Source: an uncultured Bacteroidales bacterium (lineage in GTDB: Bacteria > Bacteroidota > Bacteroidia > Bacteroidales > Paludibacteraceae). From it: a stretch of 7,037 nt of DNA. A program made the position numbers and the translations under genes. Under the pieces are notes generated by a model. It was not told the origin of the DNA. It worked only from the letters and a program-made list of their open reading frames with translations, and searched no databases. The stretch is taken from positions 1 through 7,037 of the forward strand of contig CAMOMF010000053.1 in the NCBI GenBank assembly GCA_946619625.1, given 5' to 3'. This document shows, piece by piece, positions 1 to 5,354 of the stretch; the first letter of the stretch is position 1; every line of letters begins with the position of its first letter.

Positions 1-1325
1 CCGACAGCACCGCCCTTGCTTTTGCCGTCACCACCCTCGAACCTGTCCGTCTCCTCTTCCCCACCGACTACGCCCACGCCAACTACTACTACGGCCGTCT
101 CCTTCGCGAAGCCGGCGACCAACCCGAGGCGATGCTCGCTTTCCTCCGCGCCGTCCACTCCCGCACCAAAGACCACGAAATCAAAGCCCGCAGTTGGAGC
201 AACATGGGCACAATGTGTCATTGGGCTGAAGAGTATGCTTTAGCGTACACTATGTACGAGCAATGCGCTGAACACTTTTATTCAATACAGGACTCTACCA
301 ACTATTATTACGCTCTAAATGCGATGGCTTATGAATTAGCCGACAATTCTAACAAACTGGAATGCCAGAAACTGATTAACCTGATTGAGGATGAATGTAC
401 AAGTGAAAGAGTTTTGGCAAAAATATGGGAGACCCGCGCCGAGATGTATTTAATCTCTGCACAATATGATTCCGCTATCTACTGTGTGAGGATGTTTCAG
501 GAAAAAGGATGTCACGATGTTTCCGGTTATGTGATTAAAGCCCAGGCATTTTCGTATTTATGTGAAGAAGACTCTGCTGTGTACTATGCGAAAATTGTCA
601 TGGACGCACCCAATGCCACTTTTCAGAATAAGTACAACGTTTTGTTTATATTAGAGCAACAAGACAAGACGATTGATTCAGAAGAAATTAAGCGGCTTTC
701 CTCCGAACGGTCCGATATTGATTCCTACCATCTAGATCCTCTTTCTGCCAGTTTACAGAACGCCATCCAGTTACTGAAGCAAAGTATTAATCACAAGCCG
801 GATTTACGATGGCTTTATGCTGTGGTTTTTACCTTGTTAATATTAAGTATTTCAGCTTCAATCTACATTAAAAAGCAAAAATCGAAGAACCTACTTTTGT
901 TCCAGCAAGCTAAAGCCGCTCGCGAAGAACATCGTGCTTTCTCGGAACAAGTTCAACTTGTAAGAAATGAGCTTTCAGATCTGCGCCAGAAAAGACTTTA
1001 CGAAATACAAAATAATTGCAACGCTCTACACCAGTCCAAGAATTGGAAGAAGGACCTACATTGGGATAATTACGTTGAAATGTGTGAAATCATAAATGAA
1101 TATTTCTTTCTATTTGCCGATAAACTTAAAGGGGAGAAAGAACTGAATGAAAAAGAATTTCGATTGTGTGTCTTAGTCGTTATTGGATTTTTTTCTGATA
1201 AAGAAATGGCAGATATCCTCTGTTATGGAGAAAATAGCATCAGGGGCATCAAACGCAATGTCGCGTTGAAATTGGGTACAACCAGTAAGAAACTTCGCGA
1301 TTTTTTGCTCTCTAAGATTGTTTAA
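1..1325 (+). CDS. TPR-repeat membrane protein with C-terminal LuxR-like helix-turn-helix (5' end missing)
   Basis: The frame is open from the window edge, so the gene starts upstream; 440 residues are visible (first full codon at base 3), and the internal ATG at 132 is not the real start. Residues 1-230 or so are helical repeats of TPR type, for example around AHANYYYGRLLREAGDQPEA with the A/G/Y spacing of TPR helices. One membrane helix follows at about residues 270-289 (nt 810-869), then a Lys/Glu/Gln-rich, probably coiled-coil stretch, then residues 380-440 resembling a LuxR/GerE-type HTH (FSDKEMADIL, then NSIRGIKRNVALKLG). Known Bacteroidetes proteins of this layout are thought to place the TPR part in the periplasm and the HTH in the cytoplasm, as one-component membrane regulators; the ligand is unknown. 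The likely target is the promoter region just downstream. The first 180 bases are much more GC-rich than the rest. Domain layout is well supported; the regulatory role is inferred. Confidence 0.85.
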   Translation, partial: DSTALAFAVTTLEPVRLLFPTDYAHANYYYGRLLREAGDQPEAMLAFLRAVHSRTKDHEIKARSWSNMGTMCHWAEEYALAYTMYEQCAEHFYSIQDSTNYYYALNAMAYELADNSNKLECQKLINLIEDECTSERVLAKIWETRAEMYLISAQYDSAIYCVRMFQEKGCHDVSGYVIKAQAFSYLCEEDSAVYYAKIVMDAPNATFQNKYNVLFILEQQDKTIDSEEIKRLSSERSDIDSYHLDPLSASLQNAIQLLKQSINHKPDLRWLYAVVFTLLILSISASIYIKKQKSKNLLLFQQAKAAREEHRAFSEQVQLVRNELSDLRQKRLYEIQNNCNALHQSKNWKKDLHWDNYVEMCEIINEYFFLFADKLKGEKELNEKEFRLCVLVVIGFFSDKEMADILCYGENSIRGIKRNVALKLGTTSKKLRDFLLSKIV

Positions 1326-1351
1326 GCCTGATTACATGCTATGTTATATCA

Positions 1352-1420
1352 CACTTTTCTACATCCTAAAATTACTATTGGTTGATTATTAACCAATTGT
1401 GAGTTTTCACTTTTCTACAT
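1352..1420 (+). repeat. 13-bp direct repeat CACTTTTCTACAT, two copies
   Basis: Perfect copies lie at 1352-1364 and 1408-1420, 56 bp start to start, in the gap between the TPR-HTH gene and the next promoter. The right copy ends 5 bp before the -33 element. The 56-bp spacing is between five and six helical turns, so the copies are not exactly on the same DNA face. They could be operator half-sites for the upstream HTH regulator or the scar of a small duplication; the sequence alone does not decide. Confidence 0.6.
1377..1397. repeat. 7+7 bp inverted repeat ATTGGTT / AACCAAT
   Basis: ATTGGTT (1377-1383) and AACCAAT (1391-1397) are perfect inverted repeats around a 7-nt spacer. They sit between the two copies of the 13-bp direct repeat and about 30 bp upstream of the -33 box. 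The position fits an operator. A weak terminator for the upstream gene is the alternative, although there is no T-run directly after the stem. Confidence 0.5.
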
Positions 1421-1425
1421 TTTTG

Positions 1426-1457
1426 TTTGGTCAGTTCAAAAAAAAGCAGTAACTTTG
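1426..1457 (+). promoter_or_regulatory. Bacteroidetes-type -33/-7 promoter
   Basis: TTTG at 1426-1429 and TAACTTTG at 1450-1457 are separated by 20 bp. This matches the Bacteroidetes primary sigma consensus TTTG / TAnnTTTG with its 19-21 bp spacing. Transcription would begin near 1464, giving a leader of about 40 nt before the ATG at 1506. It would drive the small ORF and the acyltransferase, and perhaps the second small ORF and the RDD gene. Confidence 0.8.
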
Positions 1458-1505
1458 CAGCGCTTTTCGGAAAATCCGTTTGCACTGAACAAAAAATAAT
1501 GTATT

Positions 1506-1625
1506 ATGAAACTCAAAAAAATTATTTTATTGGCACTGGGGTTGTTTTTTGCCATGCCAATGTTTCTTACTGCTGACGAGCAGGAGGTGGAAATCATTTT
1601 AACTAATTGTCTCCTACAGCGATGA
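1506..1625 (+). CDS. Small 39-residue protein with signal-like hydrophobic N terminus, coupled to the acyltransferase
   Basis: I do not recognise this protein. ATG at 1506 lies about 40 nt after the predicted transcription start. The peptide begins MKLKKIILLALGLFFAMPMF, with a basic n-region (K2, K4, K5) and a hydrophobic core to about residue 21. It continues TADEQEVEIILT and ends with a short tail containing one Cys. A signal peptidase could cut near the A23-D24 region, leaving a mature peptide of roughly 16 residues, or the helix could stay as a membrane anchor. Its TGA (1623-1625) overlaps the acyltransferase ATG (1622-1624) as ATGA, which suggests translational coupling. It could be a secreted signal or substrate, a leader ORF controlling the acyltransferase, or the truncated N terminus of a longer secreted protein. 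Promoter, start and overlap make translation plausible; function is unknown. Confidence 0.55.
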   Translation: MKLKKIILLALGLFFAMPMFLTADEQEVEIILTNCLLQR

Positions 1626-2686
1626 AAGAACGGAAACAATACATTGATATGGGTGCCGGCATTATGGTGCTGTGGATAATCTTTGGCCATGCTAATTCGG
1701 TTGTGTATTTCACGGCGCCGGATTATCAGGTCAACTATCCCTACTTTCTTTTCTTCGCTATGTTCTGGTTCTTCTATAAATCGGGCCAATTCTTCGCGAA
1801 GCGTACCATGGCGGAGGAGTGGGTAAAAGACAGCCGAAAACTGATATATGAGTTTGCTTTTTGGAGCGCTGTCGGGTATGCGTTATATCTTTTCTTCCAC
1901 CGATTGGCTCATAATCTGGTTTGGAGAGATGCCACCTACGGTATTTTCAAAGAGTTTCTGATGGAAGGTCATATTCAGCTGAATATGCCTCTTTGGTTTC
2001 TCTTGACGCTGTTTCTTGTCAGACAAGTCGCGAACTGCATTCTGCCGGACAAAGAGGATAAGGACAGTTGGCTAAAATGTGTCGTAATTGCACTAATCTG
2101 GTATGGCATTGCCTTTGCCTGTTATCATTTTAACCTCCGTGCACAGTCACTGCCTCTCTATGTGGCCAATAGTGCTAGCGGACTGGCGTGTTTTGCGTTA
2201 GGGTACGGCTTGAGCAAATACGAAACGAAATGGTGGATGATTGCGCCATGCGCGTTAGGCTATCTTGCTTGTTGTATTTGGGGCTTCCCCGGCGTCGGCA
2301 TGCGCGAAAACGTCTGTGCGAGCTCTTTGGTTTATTTGATTACGCTTCCTGCCAGTTTGTGCGGAATAGTCACATTCAACGGATTGTGCAGGCTATGCTC
2401 CCGCTATCTGAGTTTTGTGACTGCGCCGTTTGAGTTCTGTGGAAAATACGCAATGATTATTTATGTGTCGCACGGCTTGGTGTATGCCGCCGTGTTGCTA
2501 CTGTTCGACATCTATGGCCTACCATCCTTACGGCCCTACACGTTGTGGCTGATTTTGGGCGCATATGCTCTCACCATTCCCTTGTGCTATTTCTTCGAAC
2601 GTCTTTGGGACTACTTTATCCGCATCGTAACCTCCCGCATAACAAAGAACTTTCATAAAACTGACTCCTTTATATCCCAATCTTGA
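1622..2686 (+). CDS. Acyltransferase-3 family integral membrane protein
   Basis: This 354-residue polytopic membrane protein fits the acyltransferase 3 family (Acyl_transf_3, the OafA/WecH-like O-acyltransferases). It has the family N terminus, YIDMGAGIMVLWIIFGHAN, with D9 and the conserved H23 in the first helix. A PLWFLLTLFLVRQ segment near residues 127-140 and a late YAMIIYVSHG segment are also typical. About ten hydrophobic helices can be counted, and the length is normal. Family members move acyl groups from donors such as acetyl-CoA onto sugars of surface glycans, lipids or antibiotics; the acceptor cannot be told here. I chose ATG 1622 over an in-frame TTG at 1607 because it makes an ATGA overlap with the upstream small ORF and places MKERKQYID in the usual position. 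There are no glycosyltransferases or polysaccharide genes next to it, so it is not obviously part of a capsule cluster. Confidence 0.85.
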   Translation: MKERKQYIDMGAGIMVLWIIFGHANSVVYFTAPDYQVNYPYFLFFAMFWFFYKSGQFFAKRTMAEEWVKDSRKLIYEFAFWSAVGYALYLFFHRLAHNLVWRDATYGIFKEFLMEGHIQLNMPLWFLLTLFLVRQVANCILPDKEDKDSWLKCVVIALIWYGIAFACYHFNLRAQSLPLYVANSASGLACFALGYGLSKYETKWWMIAPCALGYLACCIWGFPGVGMRENVCASSLVYLITLPASLCGIVTFNGLCRLCSRYLSFVTAPFEFCGKYAMIIYVSHGLVYAAVLLLFDIYGLPSLRPYTLWLILGAYALTIPLCYFFERLWDYFIRIVTSRITKNFHKTDSFISQS

Positions 2687-2689
2687 ACC

Positions 2690-2812
2690 ATGAGATCAAT
2701 TAGGAAAAGTATATACAAATATTTCCTTGGGTACAATTGGGACCTTAAACCTCACTATTGCAGGAAGTCTTTTCTATTAATATTTGTTTCACATAAACTA
2801 ATTAAACGATGA
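2690..2812 (+). CDS. Small basic 40-residue ORF between the acyltransferase and RDD genes
   Basis: I do not recognise this ORF. Its ATG (2690) is 3 nt after the acyltransferase TGA (2684-2686), and its own TGA (2810-2812) overlaps the ATG of the RDD gene (2809-2811) as ATGA. The product starts MRSIRKSIYKYFLGYNWDLK. It is strongly basic (about ten Lys/Arg, one Asp) and has a short hydrophobic patch, SFLLIFV, near residues 28-34, too short for a certain membrane helix. The exact fit of the frame between two genes favours a real coupled or leader peptide. AT-rich DNA, no Shine-Dalgarno sequence and the possibility of a chance frame argue against it. It may serve only to keep ribosomes moving into the RDD gene. 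Confidence 0.4.
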   Translation: MRSIRKSIYKYFLGYNWDLKPHYCRKSFLLIFVSHKLIKR

Positions 2813-3408
2813 TATATCAATTATCTATAACAGCCATAAGTACTCTTCCCCCAATTCTAACAGATTCTCTTTTGAAGTTATGTGTGTTCCTTGTCTTTGC
2901 AACGCCAATAATGCTCATTGCAATAATGGCTTATATACTAATCAATGGTGATACTTCCTGTAAAAATTATTACAAAATCTACCAAAGTCTTCCTCAAAAC
3001 GTATTAAATGCTCCTCTCTACATTCGTTATATAGAGAAAATTATTGATATGTTGGTTATGATTCCAATTATTATTGCTATAATTTTCATCTTCCTCAAAC
3101 TACCTCCACATGAATATTTTATTTTTCACATAATAACTGGGTGGCTGACATTTATAATTTGGGATATTGAATATTACTTTTTCTGTGAGTTTCTATTTGG
3201 AAAAACCATCGGAAAATGGATTTGTGGAACTCTTGTTGTGTCAGAGGATAATAGCCGTCCTTCTGCAAGAATGATATTCAAAAGGACAATTTCAAGGCTG
3301 AAATTTGCAGAGGCATATTCTTTTTTGTGGACAAAATTAGATGAGAGTGGAGAATTAAGATTCCGGCATGATGCTGACTCTAAGACGAAGGTCATAATAG
3401 TCAGGTAA
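2809..3408 (+). CDS. RDD-family membrane protein
   Basis: This 199-residue protein matches the RDD family in its second half. It has YIRYIEKIIDMLVM with R73 and D80, a further Asp at D119 in IIWDIEYYFF, then FGKTIGKWICGTLVVSED (GKTIGK at 131-136). A basic RMIFKRTISR segment follows, then a closing HD (187-188) with SKTKVI. These correspond to the family landmarks R, D, D, GKTxGK and HD...T.V. An extra N-terminal helix (about residues 20-45) precedes the RDD core. The biochemical role of most RDD proteins is unknown; some have been linked to ion transport. The ATG overlaps the preceding 40-codon ORF by ATGA. A weak promoter-like pair (ATTG 2757-2760, AATATTTG 2779-2786, 18-bp gap) could give it separate expression. 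The DNA is visibly more AT-rich than the acyltransferase gene, which hints at a different origin. Confidence 0.75.
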   Translation: MIYQLSITAISTLPPILTDSLLKLCVFLVFATPIMLIAIMAYILINGDTSCKNYYKIYQSLPQNVLNAPLYIRYIEKIIDMLVMIPIIIAIIFIFLKLPPHEYFIFHIITGWLTFIIWDIEYYFFCEFLFGKTIGKWICGTLVVSEDNSRPSARMIFKRTISRLKFAEAYSFLWTKLDESGELRFRHDADSKTKVIIVR

Positions 3409-3679
3409 TATTTGCCTATATAAAATGAAACTCCAACGGCAACCAGATTATGCATAACTATGACCTCATGAGTAACCGACAAAGAACAACATAGAATGGC
3501 AGGACGTTCAGAATTGGAGGGGAGGGATTTGGGCATTTACTCATTTAATGTCCTGCGGCGTTTAAGGTTGTTTGAAGTGAATAGAGCGGGTCGGGAGACC
3601 GTGCCTCCCTACCCGCTGGTTCGGACGATTACTACGTGTGGAACGCTGCGCCGCTGTGCTTCCACAGGAAGTACGATTA
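3409..3679. other. Convergent intergenic region with repeats and hairpins, no supported gene
   Basis: This stretch separates the 3' ends of the RDD gene (plus) and potC (minus). I see no coding frame with a plausible start, composition or family motif. It contains an inverted repeat GCAGGAC (3499-3505) / GTCCTGC (3550-3556), a strong stem-loop at 3585-3617, a weaker one at 3637-3666, and the left copy of a 16-bp direct repeat (3625-3640). Composition changes from AT-rich on the RDD side to GC-rich near potC, so a past insertion or deletion boundary may lie here. Confidence 0.6.
3585..3617. terminator. Strong stem-loop, likely terminator or 3' stabilising hairpin between convergent genes
   Basis: AGCGGGT (3585-3591) pairs with ACCCGCT (3611-3617). 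After one C/T mismatch GGGAG (3593-3597) pairs with CTCCC (3605-3609), leaving a 7-nt loop. This gives 12 base pairs, mostly G-C, readable from either strand. No clear U-run follows on either side, so a classic intrinsic terminator is not proven. Its place about 60-90 bp past the potC stop and about 180 bp past the RDD stop fits a shared 3' end structure. Confidence 0.55.
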
Positions 3680-3688
3680 CTACGTGTG
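3625..3688. repeat. 16-bp direct repeat ACGATTACTACGTGTG, two copies 48 bp apart
   Basis: Perfect copies occur at 3625-3640 and 3673-3688. The right copy spans the potC stop: read on the minus strand it encodes the last residues and the tandem TAG TAA stops, so the left copy is a detached duplicate of the end of potC. The bases after each copy do not match, so this is not a simple 48-bp tandem duplication. Between them lie TGTGGAA (3637-3643, starting inside the left copy) and TTCCACA (3660-3666), which can form a 7-bp stem. CTTCC (3659-3663) and GGAAG (3667-3671) form a competing small stem. Confidence 0.65.
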
Positions 3689-4546
3689 CTTTTCCTGACG
3701 GGCACTTCGTATGTTCATCACTACGAGGAGTACCAGTATGACGAGGAAGATAAGCGAGAACAGCGGACGCAGTTCAGGGGTCAGACCACCTTTGCGCGCG
3801 TCGGCATAGATAAAGGTGCTGAGCGTCTCCAGTCCTCCGGAACCTTTGGTAAAGAAGGTTACGCCGAAATCGTCAATACTGAGCGTCAGTGCCAGGATAA
3901 ACCCGCTTATCATGCCGGGACGGAGTTCGGGAATCAGTACCTTGCGAAGTGCTTGGAAAGGTGTGGCACCCAGGTCCAAGGCGGCTTCGTAGATATTCGG
4001 ATTCATCTTACTCAATCGCGGCAGTACGCTCAGCACTACATAGGGTGTACAGAATACCACATGCGCGATACATACGGTCACCATTCCGCGTGTAATACCC
4101 AGAAATACGAACAGCAGGAACAGCGAGATACCGGTCAGGATGTCCGGATTGATCATCGGGATGGAGTTGAGCAACTGGATGGCGCGACGGCTTTTCTGAC
4201 GCATGTTGAAAATACCAATGGCCGCCAGTGTACCCAATATGGTGGAACAAACCGCTGCTATCAATGCAATAAGGAATGTGAACACAATGGCTCTGTACAG
4301 GTTGGGGTCCACCCTCACCTGAGCCGTTCTGTCGTATCCGGTGAAGAGGTTTTCGTATAGTTGGATGGTGAACCCAGTCCAGTTGCCGAACACTTTGCTC
4401 TTGGTGAAAGAGAAAACGATAATCAGCAGTATTGGCGCATATAGCACTACCAGCAGCAGCCACAAGTATGCCTGACCTGCCACTTGTTTCGTCTTCAGGG
4501 CGCGTTCTCTGCGTCGCGCCTCTATCTGTGAAGGTGTCATGATCAT
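3680..4546 (-). CDS. potC: Spermidine/putrescine-type ABC transporter permease PotC
   Basis: This 288-residue inner-membrane permease is one of two that form the channel of a polyamine importer. About six hydrophobic helices are visible. The cytoplasmic EAA loop that docks on the ATPase is clear: E187-A188-A189, G193 and then LIPELRPG around 204-211. The N terminus YLWLLLVVLYAPILLIIVFSF is typical of PotC. The start at 4546 overlaps the potB stop as ATGA, and AAAGGAGG lies 6 nt upstream, a good Shine-Dalgarno sequence that favours this ATG over the in-frame ATG at 4540. The 24-residue excess over the E. coli protein (264) is mostly a basic N-terminal extension. The gene ends in adjacent TAG TAA stops. 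No potD follows within the window. The substrate is assigned by family; other PotC-like importers take up other small cations or organic solutes. Confidence 0.9.
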   Translation of the reverse strand: MIMTPSQIEARRRERALKTKQVAGQAYLWLLLVVLYAPILLIIVFSFTKSKVFGNWTGFTIQLYENLFTGYDRTAQVRVDPNLYRAIVFTFLIALIAAVCSTILGTLAAIGIFNMRQKSRRAIQLLNSIPMINPDILTGISLFLLFVFLGITRGMVTVCIAHVVFCTPYVVLSVLPRLSKMNPNIYEAALDLGATPFQALRKVLIPELRPGMISGFILALTLSIDDFGVTFFTKGSGGLETLSTFIYADARKGGLTPELRPLFSLIFLVILVLLVVMNIRSARQEKHT

Positions 4547-5346
4547 ACCAGACCTCCTTTCTGTGCATCGTCTTTGTCGCCTTGGTCAAAGAAAGATGTC
4601 AATGCAATGATGATTAACATGATCAACGACAATGCGGCTCCGTAGTTCCACATGGCAATACCACCTTCGCCGAAACTGCGCTGAATAAGCGAACCGAACA
4701 GGGTAATCTTGTTGTGTGTGAGCAACTCGGCAATGGCAAACGTGCTCACCGTGGGCATAAACACCATCACGATTCCGGAGTATATACCGGGCACCGACAG
4801 CGGCAGAATAATCTTCGTGAAAACTTCGCGCTTGTTGGCTCCCAAGTCTTCAGCCGCCTCTATGAGTGAGCGGTCCATTTTCTGTAGCGTGTTGTAGATG
4901 GGATAAATCATGAATGGCAAGTAGTCGTAACACATGCCGAACAGCAGCGCCCCTTCGCCCAGAGGCAAGCCGAACATGTTGAACAACTCAACCGTTGCGA
5001 TGGTGCGAAGCAGGAAGTTTATCCACATAGGCAGAATAAACAACAACGCCATCACTGCAGGGGTCTTGAACTCTGCCGTTGCCATTATATATGCGGCGGG
5101 ATACCCGAGCAACAAGCATATGATGGTAGTAATCAGTGCAATCGCCAACGAGTAGATGAGTGTGTTCACCGCCTCTGTGGTATGGAAAAAGCGTATAAAA
5201 TTGTACAGCGTAAAGTCTCCCTGACCATTGGTGAATGCGTAGTAGATTATCAATAACAGCGGCAGTACGACGAATAGTACGAGGAACAAAACGTATGGCC
5301 AAGCCCACGTCCTGCGGGACAAGGTTATTTCTGTCAGTTGTTTCAT
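4543..5346 (-). CDS. potB: Spermidine/putrescine-type ABC transporter permease PotB
   Basis: This 267-residue permease is the partner of PotC. It has the PotB-like N terminus RRTWAWPYVLFLVLFVVLPL, about six membrane helices, an LPMWINFLLRTIA segment, and an EAA loop with E163-A164-A165, G169 and ILPLSVPG around 180-187. The start is uncertain. ATG at 5346 lies 8 nt after the potA stop and gives MKQLTEITLSRR. A TTG at 5358 would overlap the potA stop as TTGA and add MSIR. I prefer the ATG because neither start has a clear ribosome site and ATG is the stronger codon. The 3' end overlaps potC by 4 nt, so the two permeases are probably made in matched amounts from one mRNA with potA. Confidence 0.9.
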   Translation of the reverse strand: MKQLTEITLSRRTWAWPYVLFLVLFVVLPLLLIIYYAFTNGQGDFTLYNFIRFFHTTEAVNTLIYSLAIALITTIICLLLGYPAAYIMATAEFKTPAVMALLFILPMWINFLLRTIATVELFNMFGLPLGEGALLFGMCYDYLPFMIYPIYNTLQKMDRSLIEAAEDLGANKREVFTKIILPLSVPGIYSGIVMVFMPTVSTFAIAELLTHNKITLFGSLIQRSFGEGGIAMWNYGAALSLIMLIIIALTSFFDQGDKDDAQKGGLV

Positions 5347-5354
5347 ACGTATGC

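Noticed and set aside
1468..1478. Leader hairpin CGGA-AAA-TCCG before the first small ORF
   Set aside because: Only four pairs; too weak to call an attenuator or riboswitch.
1436..1789. 117-codon minus-strand ORF opposite the promoter, small peptide and acyltransferase start
   Set aside because: It runs antisense through a strong promoter and two better supported genes and shows no recognisable domain.
3174..3536. 120-codon minus-strand ORF opposite the RDD gene end
   Set aside because: Mostly antisense to the conserved RDD motifs, with no family features.
3585..3645. Possible tRNA, suggested by a stem and GGTTCGG
   Set aside because: The stems do not fit a cloverleaf and there is no acceptor or anticodon arm.
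3585..3698. Plus-strand frame encoding a repeated DYYV motif over the 16-bp repeats
   Set aside because: It has no start codon after the upstream stop and only about 37 codons; the motif repeat simply follows from the DNA repeat.
3496..3741. 81-codon plus-strand ORF across the convergent gap
   Set aside because: It passes through the hairpin and repeats into the antisense of potC, is rich in Arg/Thr/Cys without motifs, and has no promoter.
3638..4360. 240-codon plus-strand ORF opposite potC
   Set aside because: Gln/Gly/Arg-rich translation typical of antisense to a membrane-protein gene; potC has clear family motifs.
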